A stretch of 64,000 nt of DNA from Pontivivens ytuae (GTDB lineage: Bacteria > Pseudomonadota > Alphaproteobacteria > Rhodobacterales > Rhodobacteraceae). Positions 28,173 to 38,377 of the stretch are shown here, piece after piece; the stretch's first letter is position 1, and the number at the start of each line of letters is the position of its first letter. The notes under the pieces are model-generated. The model was given only the letters and a program-made list of their open reading frames with translations. It ran no database searches and had not been told where the DNA came from. The position numbers were made by a program, and so were the translations under genes. Where the stretch lies: NCBI RefSeq assembly GCF_015679265.1, contig NZ_CP064942.1, forward strand, positions 1,334,001 through 1,398,000, written 5' to 3'.

Positions 28173-29002
28173 TGCTGCGCGCCGCGCTGGTCCAGCTCAC
28201 CTCCAGCGACGACCCGGCGGCCAACCTTCCCATCACGGAAGCCTTCGTGCGCCAGGCCGCCGCAGGCGGCGCGACCCTGATCGCGACGCCCGAGGTCACC
28301 AACTGCGTCTCCCTCTCCCGCAAGCGGCAGGAGGAGATGCTGCGCACCGAGGCCGACGATCCGACCCTCGCCCGCCTGCGCGAAGTGGCAGCAGAGCTCG
28401 ACATCACCCTCCTCATCGGCTCGCTCGCCGTGAAGAACGATAACGAGAGCCGCTTTTCCAACCGCTCCATCCTGATCGGCCCCGACGGCGCCATCCGCGC
28501 CACCTACGACAAGATCCACATGTTCGACGCCGCCGTGGACGCCGAAAACACGTATCGCGAATCGAAGGGCTACCGCCCCGGCGAAGCCGCGGTGACGGTG
28601 GAGGCGGCGGGCGCCACCCTCGGCATGACCGTCTGCTACGACATGCGCTTCCCGCCGCTCTACACCCAGCTTGCCGAGGCCGGGGCGCAGATCCTCACCG
28701 TCCCCTCCGCCTTCACCGTGCCCACCGGCCGCGCCCATTGGGAGGTGCTGCTGCGCGCCCGCGCGATCGAGACCGGCTGTTTCGTCCTCGCTCCCGCCCA
28801 GTGCGGCACGCATGGGGGTTCGGGCCGTAAGACCTGGGGCCACTCGCTCGCCATCTCCCCCTGGGGCGAGGTGCTGGCCGATGGTGGGGAGGCACCCGGC
28901 GTCACCTTCGTCGATCTCGACCTCGACGCCGTCGCGAAGGCCCGCCGCGCCATCCCCGCGCTTGCCAACAGGAGAGCCTTTCGGCCACCTTCGCGCGCAT
29001 GA
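28172..29002 (+). CDS. Carbon-nitrogen hydrolase (Nit1-type nitrilase superfamily)
   Basis: This 276-residue amidase has the Glu-Lys-Cys triad: E41 (ATPEVT), K114 (YDKIHMFD) and C155 (VCYDMRFP). The sequence context matches the Nit1/NitFhit branch, whose enzymes hydrolyse deaminated glutathione or omega-amido acids. The position right after glutaredoxin fits a glutathione-repair role, but that is inference. It overlaps both neighbours by 1-4 bases (grxC-nit-marR), so these form a tight operon after comF. Confidence 0.9.
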   Translation: MLRAALVQLTSSDDPAANLPITEAFVRQAAAGGATLIATPEVTNCVSLSRKRQEEMLRTEADDPTLARLREVAAELDITLLIGSLAVKNDNESRFSNRSILIGPDGAIRATYDKIHMFDAAVDAENTYRESKGYRPGEAAVTVEAAGATLGMTVCYDMRFPPLYTQLAEAGAQILTVPSAFTVPTGRAHWEVLLRARAIETGCFVLAPAQCGTHGGSGRKTWGHSLAISPWGEVLADGGEAPGVTFVDLDLDAVAKARRAIPALANRRAFRPPSRA

Positions 29003-29445
29003 CCGAAAACAGCTCCGACCCCCTGGCCATCGCGCTCCTCAGCGAGATCGACACGCTGGAGCAGCTCGCCCGCGGGCGCCTGCAACGCGCCCTGCCCAAG
29101 GGGATGGAGCTCAGCCAGTTCGCCGTCCTCAACCATTTTGCCCGGTTGGGCGGGGAAAAGACACCAGCCCAGCTCGCCCGCGTCTTCCATGTCACCAAGG
29201 GCACGATGACCAACACGCTCAAGAAGCTGGAGGTCGCGGGCTGGGTCCACATCCGCCCCGATTGGGAAGATGGGCGCAAGAAGTGGGTCACGATCAGCCC
29301 CGCCGGCCGCGCCGCCCGCGACTACGCCGTCCAGTCCGTCACGCCGGTCTTCGAGGACGTGCTGGAGGGGATGGGGCGTGAGCGGATCCGCGCCGCCCTC
29401 CCCTTCCTGCGCGACCTGCGCACGCATCTGAGCAACGACGCTTAA
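28999..29445 (+). CDS. MarR family transcriptional regulator
   Basis: The 148-residue regulator has the MarR winged helix: the recognition helix region TPAQLARVFHVTKGTMTNTLKKLEVAGWV and the wing WEDGRKKWVTISPAGR (about residues 55-110). No cysteine or other obvious sensor residue is seen, so the ligand is unknown. The start overlaps the amidase gene as ATGA. Confidence 0.9.
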   Translation: MTENSSDPLAIALLSEIDTLEQLARGRLQRALPKGMELSQFAVLNHFARLGGEKTPAQLARVFHVTKGTMTNTLKKLEVAGWVHIRPDWEDGRKKWVTISPAGRAARDYAVQSVTPVFEDVLEGMGRERIRAALPFLRDLRTHLSNDA

Positions 29446-29456
29446 CGTTATCGTAA
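29442..29456 (-). promoter_or_regulatory. Near-consensus CtrA site before the diguanylate cyclase gene
   Basis: The sequence TTAA-N7-GTAA (29442-29445, 29453-29456) reads TTAC-N7-TTAA on the minus strand. That is one mismatch from the CtrA consensus TTAA-N7-TTAA. It overlaps the marR stop and lies 46 bp before the GGDEF start. Spacing is exact, but a single site with a mismatch can arise by chance. Confidence 0.35.
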
Positions 29457-29502
29457 GGTGCAGCGGGTCTCTTGCGATCGGGGACGGATTGTCAGGACGC
29501 AT

Positions 29503-30228
29503 ATGGAACGCCTCGTCGACTATCTCGCGCCACGCGGCCCGCTGGACTGGGTGCTGAAGACCGCCCTCTTCATCGCGGCGATCAACGGGCTGAACCTGAC
29601 GGTCGAGTTCGCGATGAACGGCGCGCTCTCCATGTCGCTGCTCGCACACGTTCAGACCACATCGATGGTCGCCTTTCCCTTCACCCTCTTCGCGCTGAGC
29701 ATCATCCGGCACCAGCACCGCCTGCAGGGGCAGCTCAAGCATCTCGCCACGACCGACATGCTGACAGGCCTGCCGAACCGGCGTGAGCTGCTGCGGCGGT
29801 TGGGGGAGGAGCGGAGGAGCTTCGGCGCCTTCATCCTGCTCGACATCGACCATTTCAAGCGCATCAACGATCGGCACGGGCACGCGGTCGGCGACACATG
29901 CCTCGTCCGCTGTGCAGCGCATCTGAGCGGCTCGGTCGGCCCGGGCGACGTGGTAGCGCGCTACGGCGGGGAGGAGTTCGCGGTTCTCGCCCGAACCCGC
30001 GATCCCGCCGCGCTGGAGGCGCTGACCACGCGCCTTTGCGAGCCCTTCACCTGCACCGTGGCGGTGGAGGGGCTAACGGTGCCCATGACACTCTCCGCCG
30101 GCGTGGTGCGCGCGGATGCGGATCTTGGCTATGCGGAACTGCTGCGCGACGCCGACGCCGCGCTCTACCACGCCAAGGATACGGGCCGGAACCGCGCCGT
30201 CTTCGCGCCGGGACGGCCCGCCGCCTGA
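29503..30228 (+). CDS. Membrane-bound diguanylate cyclase (GGDEF)
   Basis: This 241-residue protein has two N-terminal hydrophobic segments (about residues 18-38 and 45-68) and a GGDEF domain (about 80-235). The active loop is GGEEF (155-159) and the metal-binding LLDIDHFK is intact, so it should make cyclic di-GMP. The inhibitory RxxD site before the loop is absent (GPGD in its place), so feedback inhibition is probably lost. ATG 29503 is preferred over GTG 29458 because of the upstream CAGGA. A CtrA-like site precedes it. Confidence 0.9.
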   Translation: MERLVDYLAPRGPLDWVLKTALFIAAINGLNLTVEFAMNGALSMSLLAHVQTTSMVAFPFTLFALSIIRHQHRLQGQLKHLATTDMLTGLPNRRELLRRLGEERRSFGAFILLDIDHFKRINDRHGHAVGDTCLVRCAAHLSGSVGPGDVVARYGGEEFAVLARTRDPAALEALTTRLCEPFTCTVAVEGLTVPMTLSAGVVRADADLGYAELLRDADAALYHAKDTGRNRAVFAPGRPAA

Positions 30229-30239
30229 CCGCGTTCGGT

Positions 30240-30974
30240 CTAACCGCGCCCGATGTAAGGCATATCGCGCGCCATGATCGTTATGAACTGCACGTTGGCG
30301 TCGAGCGGCAGCGCCGCCATCTGCGCCACGGCGCGGCCCACATGCGCCGGATCCATCGTCGCCTCCGCCCGTATCGATCCGTCGGCCTGCGGCACGCCTT
30401 GCGTCATCGGCTGCGCCATCTCGGTCAGCGCATTGCCGATATCGATCTGACCGCAGGCGATATCGAAGGCCCGCCCGTCCAGGCTCAGCGATTTCGTCAG
30501 CCCCGTCATCGCGTGCTTCGTCGTCGTATAGGGCACCGAACCCGGCCGCGGCGCATGGGCGGAGATCGAGCCGTTGTTGATGATCCGCCCGCCCTGCGGC
30601 GCCTGCCGCCGCATGATCCCGAAGGCCGCCCGCGCGCACAGGAACGCGCCGGTCAGGTTCGCGCCCAACACCCCGAACCAGTCGTCGAGCGTCGTCTCAT
30701 CGATCGTCCGCGGCGGCGAGCCCCGGCCCGCATTGTTGAAGAGCAGGTCCACCCGGCTATGCTCCGCCGCGATGTCCGCAAACGCCCGCTCCACCTGCTC
30801 CGGATCCGAGATATCGGCCGGATGCACGCTCGCAGCGCGGCCATTCGCCACCTCCTCCAACGGCCCGCGCCGTCGCCCGATCAGGGCCAGCGTCCAGCCC
30901 TCCGCGGCCAGCGCCTCCGCCGCCGCCCGACCGATCCCCGTGCCCGCTCCCGTGATGACCGCGATCCCCGCCAT
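30240..30974 (-). CDS. Short-chain dehydrogenase/reductase
   Basis: The 244-residue NAD(P)-dependent oxidoreductase has TGAGTGIG (about residues 8-15), NNAG (about 79-82), the catalytic serine in NNGSISAH, and Y-x3-K in PYTTTKHAM. The arginines in GRRRG after the second strand suggest NADP. The substrate cannot be told from sequence. It converges on the GGDEF gene with 11 bp between stops. Confidence 0.88.
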   Translation of the reverse strand: MAGIAVITGAGTGIGRAAAEALAAEGWTLALIGRRRGPLEEVANGRAASVHPADISDPEQVERAFADIAAEHSRVDLLFNNAGRGSPPRTIDETTLDDWFGVLGANLTGAFLCARAAFGIMRRQAPQGGRIINNGSISAHAPRPGSVPYTTTKHAMTGLTKSLSLDGRAFDIACGQIDIGNALTEMAQPMTQGVPQADGSIRAEATMDPAHVGRAVAQMAALPLDANVQFITIMARDMPYIGRG

Positions 30975-31080
30975 GACTGCCCTCCCGCTGCACGCAGCCT
31001 GTTGCACTGCGCGTATTTTCTGGAAAGGTGACGGAGGAGGAGCGGCGCGGCAAGAGGCCCGCCGGTTGCCAGGGGGCCCC

Positions 31081-32049
31081 ATGTCCGATCCGTTCTTTCA
31101 CCCGATTTCCGGCCAGGAGCTGCCGCGCTTCGCCGGTGTGCCGAGCTTCATGCGCCTGCCCTATCTCACGCCCGAGGATCCCAAGCGCGCCGAGGTCGAG
31201 CTCGGCCTGATCGGCATCCCGTGGGACGCGGGCACGACCAACCGTCCGGGCCCGCGGCACGGGCCACGACAGCTCCGCGACTACTCCACGATGATGCGGC
31301 GGGTGAACCCGGCCTCCGGCCTCGATCCCTTCGCGCTCTGCAATTGCGCGGATCTCGGCGACGTGAACCCCAATCCGGTGGATCTGCACGATACGCTGGA
31401 GCGGGTAACGACGTTCTACAAGGCCGTCGCGGCCCAGGGCATCGCGCCGATGACCGCGGGCGGCGATCACCTCACCTCCCTGCCCGTTCTGCGCGCGCTC
31501 GGCGCCGACGGCCCGCTCGGCATGATCCACTTCGACGCGCATACCGACCTCTACGACAGCTATTTCGGCGGCTATCGCTACACCCACGGCACCCCGTTCC
31601 GCCGCGCGATCGAGGAAGGCGTGCTCGACCCGCGCCGCGTCGTCCAGATCGGCATCCGCGGCCCGATGTACGATGGCGAGGATATCGAGTGGGGCCGCGC
31701 GCAGGGCGTCCGCATCGTGACCATCGAGGAGTTCTTCGAGCGCGGCATCGCCGACGTGATGGAGGAGGCGCGCGACATCCTCGGCGACGCGCCGACCTAC
31801 TGCTCCTTCGACATCGACTTCATCGACCCCGCCTACGCGCCCGGCACCGGCACGCCGGAGGTCGGCGGGCCGACCAGCTTCCAGGCGCAGCAATGCGTCC
31901 GCGCGCTCGAGGGGCTCAACCTGATCGGCGCGGACCTCGTTGAGGTCTCGCCTCCCTTCGATCCGTCCGGCGGCACCGCCTGGCTCGGCGTGAACATCAT
32001 GTTCGAGATCATGTGCGTGCTGGCGAAATCCCTCGCCGACCGGCGCTAG
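31081..32049 (+). CDS. Ureohydrolase (agmatinase family)
   Basis: This 322-residue binuclear manganese hydrolase has all metal ligands: H130 (GGDH), D152, H154 and D156 (FDAHTD), D244 and D246 (SFDIDFIDP). The family includes agmatinase (SpeB), guanidinobutyrase and related guanidine hydrolases; sequence alone does not separate them here. The start ATG 31081 is preceded by CAGGGGGCCCC. There is no speA or other polyamine gene beside it. Its stop shares a CTAG with the convergent surf1 gene. Confidence 0.88.
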   Translation: MSDPFFHPISGQELPRFAGVPSFMRLPYLTPEDPKRAEVELGLIGIPWDAGTTNRPGPRHGPRQLRDYSTMMRRVNPASGLDPFALCNCADLGDVNPNPVDLHDTLERVTTFYKAVAAQGIAPMTAGGDHLTSLPVLRALGADGPLGMIHFDAHTDLYDSYFGGYRYTHGTPFRRAIEEGVLDPRRVVQIGIRGPMYDGEDIEWGRAQGVRIVTIEEFFERGIADVMEEARDILGDAPTYCSFDIDFIDPAYAPGTGTPEVGGPTSFQAQQCVRALEGLNLIGADLVEVSPPFDPSGGTAWLGVNIMFEIMCVLAKSLADRR

Positions 32050-32705
32050 ACCAGCCGCGACCGGATCCAGATCACCGTCATCAGCGCCCAGGCGAGCGCG
32101 AGGCCGAACCACGTCACCGCATATTCCAGATGCCGGTTGTGATAGGCCGCCGTGATCGGCAGCGGCTCCGGCGCGCCGTCAAAGGCAGGCTCGGCGACGA
32201 CCACCAGCACCGGCTCTGCCTCCAGCACCTCCGCCATCTCGGCCACGTCGCGGGCGAACCAGAAGTTGCGCTCCACATCGTTGGCCGGCGTGTCGAAGGT
32301 CCGCTCGTCGGGCCAGTGGAGGATGCCCATCAGCTCCGCCTCGCCGAGCGGACGCACGGCGGTCTTCTCCACCTCCCGGACGTAGCCGCGGTCGATCATG
32401 ATCCGTCGGCCGTCCTCGGTCTCGAAGGGCGCGATGACGCGGAAACCGGGGCCGGAGCCGCGGCGGGTGGTGAGCGCGTGAAGCTCTCCCTCCACGATCC
32501 GCCCGGCGACGGTCACGGGGGTGTATTCATGCGTCTCCTCGATGGGCTCCGCCGGCAGCGGACCCGGCGCACTCGCCATCATCGCCTCGGTCCGGGCGAT
32601 CAGGTCCTGCTTCCAGCCCAGCCGCTGCACCTGCCAGATCCCCAGCGAGACGAGGATCGCGCAGCCGGCAAGGCCGAGGATCAGCGGGGCTGCAAGACGG
32701 CTCAT
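32046..32705 (-). CDS. SURF1 family cytochrome oxidase assembly protein
   Basis: The 219-residue inner-membrane protein has two membrane helices, one near the N-terminus (about residues 6-24) and one at the C-terminus (about 195-213), with the SURF1 domain between. Typical segments are SLGIWQVQRLGWKQ, GFRVIAPFE and IDRGYVRE. SURF1 helps insert heme a into subunit I. It is the last gene of the cta cluster, separated from ctaE by an apparent terminator. Its stop codon is inside the CTAG shared with the ureohydrolase gene. Confidence 0.93.
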   Translation of the reverse strand: MSRLAAPLILGLAGCAILVSLGIWQVQRLGWKQDLIARTEAMMASAPGPLPAEPIEETHEYTPVTVAGRIVEGELHALTTRRGSGPGFRVIAPFETEDGRRIMIDRGYVREVEKTAVRPLGEAELMGILHWPDERTFDTPANDVERNFWFARDVAEMAEVLEAEPVLVVVAEPAFDGAPEPLPITAAYHNRHLEYAVTWFGLALAWALMTVIWIRSRLV

Positions 32706-32723
32706 CAAAGGCTCTCCGAAACG

Positions 32724-32756
32724 AAAAGCGCCGCGCGAGGGACCCGCGCGGCGCCA
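32724..32756 (-). terminator. Rho-independent terminator between ctaE and surf1
   Basis: A 10-bp GC stem (gcgccgcgcg / cgcgcggcgc, about 32728-32754) is followed on the minus strand by CTTTTCG. It lies downstream of ctaE and directly before surf1, so part of the transcript probably ends here and surf1 is expressed by read-through. Confidence 0.75.
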
Positions 32757-32775
32757 AAATCCCTCAAGGCGTGGT

Positions 32776-33570
32776 TCAGGCGCCCCAGATGTAGATCGCC
32801 GCGAACAGGAACAGCCAGACCACGTCGACGAAGTGCCAGTACCAGGCCGCAGCCTCAAACCCGACATGCTTGTTCGCGGTGAAGTCGCCCTGCCGCGCAC
32901 GGACAAGGCAGACCAGCAGGAACAGCGTCCCGATCAGGACGTGCGCGCCGTGGAAGCCCGTCGCCATGAAGAAGTTCGCGCCGTAGATCGAGTTCGCAAA
33001 GCCGAACGAGGCGTGCGTGTACTCGTAGGCCTGGAACACTGTGAAGATCGCGCCAAGCAGCACGGCGACGAGGATGCCCTGCGCCATCGCCTTGCGGTCG
33101 TTGTCATGCACGATCGCGTGGTGCGCCCAGGTTGCGGCACAGCCCGACAGCAGCAGGATCAGCGTGTTGATCAGCGGCAGGTGCCAGGGGTCGAAGGTCT
33201 CGACACCGACCGGCGGCCAGACGCCACCCACGGTTTCGACCGTGGCCGGGTAGAGCGCGTGCTTGAAGAAGCTCCAGAACCACGCGACGAAGAAGAAGAC
33301 CTCCGAGATGATGAAGAGGATCACGCCGTAGCGCAGGCCGATCTGCACCACCGGGGTATGGTCGCCCGCGCGGCTTTCCAGGATCACCTCGGCCCACCAG
33401 CTCCACATCGTGAAGAGCGTGCCGACGAGGCCGATGGCAAACACGAACGGCGTGATGCCCTGCATCCAGAGCACGGCGCCGAACAGCATCACGAAGCAGG
33501 ACACCCCGCCGACGAAAGGCCAGATGCTCGGCGGCAGGACGTGGTAATCGTGGTTCTTCGCGTGGGCCAT
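32776..33570 (-). CDS. ctaE: Cytochrome c oxidase subunit III
   Basis: This 264-residue integral membrane subunit has seven hydrophobic segments. Signature regions are [10 protein letters not shown] at the N-terminus, the helix III area [14 protein letters not shown], and [11 protein letters not shown] plus [11 protein letters not shown] near the C-terminus. It stabilises the aa3 oxidase core made by subunit I, whose gene (ctaD) is not in the window. It follows ctaG by 1 bp. Confidence 0.97.
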   Translation of the reverse strand: MAHAKNHDYHVLPPSIWPFVGGVSCFVMLFGAVLWMQGITPFVFAIGLVGTLFTMWSWWAEVILESRAGDHTPVVQIGLRYGVILFIISEVFFFVAWFWSFFKHALYPATVETVGGVWPPVGVETFDPWHLPLINTLILLLSGCAATWAHHAIVHDNDRKAMAQGILVAVLLGAIFTVFQAYEYTHASFGFANSIYGANFFMATGFHGAHVLIGTLFLLVCLVRARQGDFTANKHVGFEAAAWYWHFVDVVWLFLFAAIYIWGA

Positions 33571-33571
33571 C

Positions 33572-34141
33572 TTATCCCTCTTCGGCGCGGGCCGGGTCGA
33601 GGGCGGCGGTATCCGCGCTCTCCGGCATATCGATTTCGTAGAACGTATAGGACAGGGTGACCTCCTGCACAAACCGTGCCTCGCGGTCGTCGACGATTGC
33701 CGGATCGACGTAGAAGGTCACGGGCATCTGGATGGTCTGTCCGGGCATCAGCACCTGCTCCTGGAAGCAGAAGCAGTCGATCTTGGTAAAGAAGCTGCCG
33801 GCCGAGTAAGGCGTCACGTTGTAGCTCGCCTGCCCCGCGATGGGCCGGTCGGTCGGGTTGTGCGCCTCGTAAAAGACGAGGCCGGTCTGCCCGATCGGGA
33901 TCTCGACGGTGCGGACCTCCGGCGCGCGGAACTCCCACTCCATCTCCCGCGATTTGGAAGCGTCGAAGCGGACGCTGATCGTCTCGTCCAGCACGGTGTC
34001 GGAGCCCGTGCCCTCGGCGGTCGTGCCACCATAACCCGTCACGCGGCAGAAGAGGTCGTAGAGCGGGACGGCCGCGAAGCTCATCCCCACCATGAACACG
34101 ACAAGGCCGGTTGCGTAGAAGGCGGTGCGCTTGGTGGTCAT
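33572..34141 (-). CDS. ctaG: Cytochrome c oxidase assembly protein CtaG/Cox11
   Basis: This 189-residue protein has a single N-terminal membrane anchor (about residues 9-28) and a periplasmic immunoglobulin-like domain. The copper-binding motif is CFCFQEQ. It delivers copper to the CuB site of subunit I. Its ATG overlaps the stop of the small upstream ORF as ATGA. Confidence 0.96.
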   Translation of the reverse strand: MTTKRTAFYATGLVVFMVGMSFAAVPLYDLFCRVTGYGGTTAEGTGSDTVLDETISVRFDASKSREMEWEFRAPEVRTVEIPIGQTGLVFYEAHNPTDRPIAGQASYNVTPYSAGSFFTKIDCFCFQEQVLMPGQTIQMPVTFYVDPAIVDDREARFVQEVTLSYTFYEIDMPESADTAALDPARAEEG

Positions 34142-34335
34142 TGGCTCGGCTCCGTTTCAGGCAGAATCGACGGGCGCACGACATGGTCGAACGCCTCCAT
34201 GCTCTGGCCGCTCGACATCTTGACGATGGTCACGGCGAAGATCAGGGCGACGAAGGCGAGCAGGATGACGAGGACCGCGGTATTGCGCCCGCGGCGCCGG
34301 TCGTAGATCTCGTGCTCGGGTTGACCGATGGACAT
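34138..34335 (-). CDS. Small membrane protein of the cta cluster (65 aa)
   Basis: This 65-residue protein has one central hydrophobic helix (about residues 20-38, NTAVLVILLAFVALIFAV) with charged flanks. Small genes of this kind sit between ctaB and ctaG in many alphaproteobacteria and are usually called CoxF-like or hypothetical; a structural or assembly role in the oxidase is likely but unproven. ATG 34335 lies 11 bp after ctaB and the stop overlaps ctaG by 4 bases. Confidence 0.85.
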   Translation of the reverse strand: MSIGQPEHEIYDRRRGRNTAVLVILLAFVALIFAVTIVKMSSGQSMEAFDHVVRPSILPETEPSQ

Positions 34336-34346
34336 GCTCACCTCAC

Positions 34347-35300
34347 TCAGAACAACACGGGCCATGCCGACCAGCCGAGACCGGCGGCACGCAGGGCCAC
34401 TTCGATCCCCAGCGCGATGAAGAGCGCGAAGAGGTAGCCGATGGATTCGAGGAAGACGCGCAGCTCGACCGCGAACTTGTCTGAGGCCGCCGTCGCCTCG
34501 TCCCGCCGCCAGATCGCCCAGGCGCCCCAGACGAAGCGGGCGTTGTAGGCGAGTGCGACGAGGAAGTAGATCGGCCCGCCCACCGGGGTGAAGGCCAGCA
34601 CCATCGCCACCGGGAACAGAGCAAGCGTGTAGAGCAGGATCTGGTTGCGCGTCGCCCGGTCGCCCTTGGCCACCGGCAGCATCGGGACGCCCGCGCGCAC
34701 GTAATCCTCGTTGCGGAAGATCGCGAGTGCCCAGAAATGCGGCGGCGTCCACAGGAAGATCAGCGCGAACATCAGCACCGCTTCGAGGCTGACGCCACCG
34801 GTCGCCACCGCCCAGCCGATCATCGGAGGGAACGCGCCCGCCGCCCCGCCGATCACGATGTTCTGCGGCGTCGAGCGCTTCAGCCACATCGAGTAGACGA
34901 CGGCATAGAAGAAGATGGTGAAGGCGAGAAAGGCCGCCGAAAACAGGTTGCCGAAGACCGCGAGCATCCCCACCGACAGGATCGAGAGACCGACGCCGAT
35001 TGCCAGCGCCTCGTCCGGCTCGACCTTGCCCGCGGGCAGCGGCCGGGCGGAGGTCCGCTTCATCACCGCGTCGATATCCGCATCCCACCACATGTTGAGC
35101 GCACCGGACGCGCCCGCGCCGACCGCGATGCACAGGATGCAGGCGAAGGCGACGATGGGGTGGATCGGTGCGGGTGCGGCGAACATCGCGACCGCCGCAG
35201 TCAGTACGACGAGCGACATCACGCGCGGCTTCAGGAGCGCGAAGTAGTCCTTCACCTGGGCTTCGCCGGTGCGGGCCACGTCCATCGACAGGTCGGTCAT
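34347..35300 (-). CDS. ctaB: Protoheme IX farnesyltransferase (heme O synthase)
   Basis: This 317-residue polytopic membrane enzyme transfers farnesyl to protoheme to make heme O, the precursor of heme A in this oxidase. The first aspartate-rich motif NMWWDADID is in place, with KRTSARPLP after it. It belongs to the UbiA prenyltransferase superfamily. It is encoded 52 bp after ctaC; a GGCGCC-CGAA-GGCGCC hairpin (about 35331-35346) is in the gap. Confidence 0.97.
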   Translation of the reverse strand: MTDLSMDVARTGEAQVKDYFALLKPRVMSLVVLTAAVAMFAAPAPIHPIVAFACILCIAVGAGASGALNMWWDADIDAVMKRTSARPLPAGKVEPDEALAIGVGLSILSVGMLAVFGNLFSAAFLAFTIFFYAVVYSMWLKRSTPQNIVIGGAAGAFPPMIGWAVATGGVSLEAVLMFALIFLWTPPHFWALAIFRNEDYVRAGVPMLPVAKGDRATRNQILLYTLALFPVAMVLAFTPVGGPIYFLVALAYNARFVWGAWAIWRRDEATAASDKFAVELRVFLESIGYLFALFIALGIEVALRAAGLGWSAWPVLF

Positions 35301-35352
35301 CAGGATCTCGTCACTTCAACTCGTCTGGCGGGCGCCCGAAGGCGCCGCGCTG

Positions 35353-36213
35353 TCACTCGGCCGCGGCGACCCGGGTCGTCGGCGCACCGCCATCGGCGTA
35401 GCGCGCGGTCGCAGCTTCCAGCCATGCCTCGTACTCCTCGACCGGCACCGCCTTCACGGTGATCGGCATGTAGGCGTGCGAGATACCGCAGAGCTCGGAG
35501 CACTGGCCGAAATAGATGCCGGGCTCGTCCACCTGGAACCACGTCTCGTTCAGGCGGCCGGGGATCGCGTCGAGATGCACACCGAAGGCCGGGATCTTCC
35601 ACGCGTGGATCACGTCGGCGGCGGTGGTCTGCAGCTTCACGACCTGACCGACGGGCACGACGACGGCGGTGTCGGTGGCGAGCAGGTAGTCCTCCGGCGC
35701 GTAGCCGAACTCCTCCAGCTCCTCCTCGGCGAGCATGTAGCTCTCGAAATAGATGCCGTGATCCGGGTACTCGTGACCCCAGTACCACTGGTAGCCCGTC
35801 GCCTTGATCGTCACGTCGGCTTCCGGGATCTCGAGCTGCTTGAACAGCACCGGCAGCGAGAAGGAGCCGATCACCACGAGGATCAGAACGGGCACGATGG
35901 TCCATGCGATCTCGATCTTGGTGTTGTGGGTGAAGCGCGCGGGGTTCGGGTTCTTCTTCTCGTTGTAGCGGAAGATCACAATCGCCAGCAGCGCGGTCAC
36001 GAACAGCACAATCAGCGTGATGATCACCAGCAGAAAGTTGTCGAGCCAGCGGATGTCCTGGGCGAGCTCGGTCACCGCAGGCTGGAAGCCGGTGCCGCCG
36101 GGCACCGGACGGCCGATGGTGGGAAGCGGGCTCAGCACCTCCTCCTGCGCGAAGGCGGCACCGCCGGTCATCATCAGGGCGCCGAGGGCACTCAGGGTCT
36201 TGGCAAAGGGCAT
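35353..36213 (-). CDS. ctaC: Cytochrome c oxidase subunit II
   Basis: This 286-residue protein has a signal peptide (cleavage after AAFAQ, about residue 22), two membrane helices and a periplasmic cupredoxin domain. The CuA ligands are seen in CSELCGISHAYMP near residue 240, and the aromatic electron entry patch in YQWYWGHEYP. It accepts electrons from cytochrome c. It is the first gene of the cluster and diverges from tldD across 228 bp, which must hold its promoter. Confidence 0.97.
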   Translation of the reverse strand: MPFAKTLSALGALMMTGGAAFAQEEVLSPLPTIGRPVPGGTGFQPAVTELAQDIRWLDNFLLVIITLIVLFVTALLAIVIFRYNEKKNPNPARFTHNTKIEIAWTIVPVLILVVIGSFSLPVLFKQLEIPEADVTIKATGYQWYWGHEYPDHGIYFESYMLAEEELEEFGYAPEDYLLATDTAVVVPVGQVVKLQTTAADVIHAWKIPAFGVHLDAIPGRLNETWFQVDEPGIYFGQCSELCGISHAYMPITVKAVPVEEYEAWLEAATARYADGGAPTTRVAAAE

Positions 36214-36441
36214 TGTCGCATTCCCGGATCGTCAGGTTCGTTCCATCCTGCCACGCTTTGCGCCTGTGCGCACATAGTCCGAAAGGAGATGGCAGGGCTG
36301 GCGCGTATAAATCAGAAGCCCGCTTCCAGAACAAGACGGGACGCTGTCGCATTCCGTCGCATACCGTGAAATTTCGCTGCGGCAGCCGGGGGTTTCGCGC
36401 CCTATATGTCCAGTCAGTACCGTTTGAGGAGACCTTCGCCC

Positions 36442-37869
<1,428 letters not shown>

Positions 37870-37880
37870 GACCCGACTTC

Positions 37881-37918
37881 GCCCGTCCGGGCGCGGATAT
37901 TTGTTACAGAAAAGAAGG
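37881..37918 (+). repeat. Hairpin plus GATATTTG...AGAAAAGAAGG extragenic element (copy A)
   Basis: A small GC hairpin (GCCCG-TC-CGGGC) is followed by GGATATTTGTTACAGAAAAG and then AAGG, directly after tldD. The AT-rich purine tail resembles two other extragenic copies in the window (55365 and 59672 regions). It may act as the tldD terminator. Confidence 0.4.
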
Positions 37919-37963
37919 TGAGGGCGGAATCCTGTAACATGTCCTCGCCGCAACGGAGCGGAC

Positions 37964-38377
37964 ATGAACTCGGTCTTCCACCTTGCCTATCACGTCACCG
38001 ACCTCGACGCGGCGCGCGCCTTCTACGGCGGCGTGCTCGGCTGTGCGGAGGGGCGCTCGACCGAGACATGGGTCGATTTCGACTTCTTCGGCCATCAGAT
38101 CAGCCTGCACCGCGGCAAACCCTTCGCGACCGCCGACACCGGCAAGGTCGGCGCACATATGGTGCCGATGCCGCATCTGGGCGTCGTTCTCGGCCTCGAC
38201 GACTGGCGCAGCCTCCGCGACCGGCTGGAGGCGGCGGGCACCGAGTGGGTGATCCCGCCGCAGGTGCGTTTCGAGGGGGAGCCGGGTGAGCAGTGGACGA
38301 TGTTCTTCCGCGACCCGTCCGGCAACCCGATCGAGGTGAAGGGCTATGCCGACACCTCGGGCATCTTCGCGACCTGA
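37964..38377 (+). CDS. VOC family protein (glyoxalase/bleomycin-resistance fold)
   Basis: This 137-residue single-domain protein has paired beta-alpha-beta-beta-beta modules: FHLAYHVTDLDAARAFYGGVLG at the start and FFRDPSGNPIEVKGY at the end. The metal positions H7 or H10, H52 and the late E are plausible. The substrate is unknown. Its stop abuts the stop of the convergent GST gene with no base between. Confidence 0.88.
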   Translation: MNSVFHLAYHVTDLDAARAFYGGVLGCAEGRSTETWVDFDFFGHQISLHRGKPFATADTGKVGAHMVPMPHLGVVLGLDDWRSLRDRLEAAGTEWVIPPQVRFEGEPGEQWTMFFRDPSGNPIEVKGYADTSGIFAT

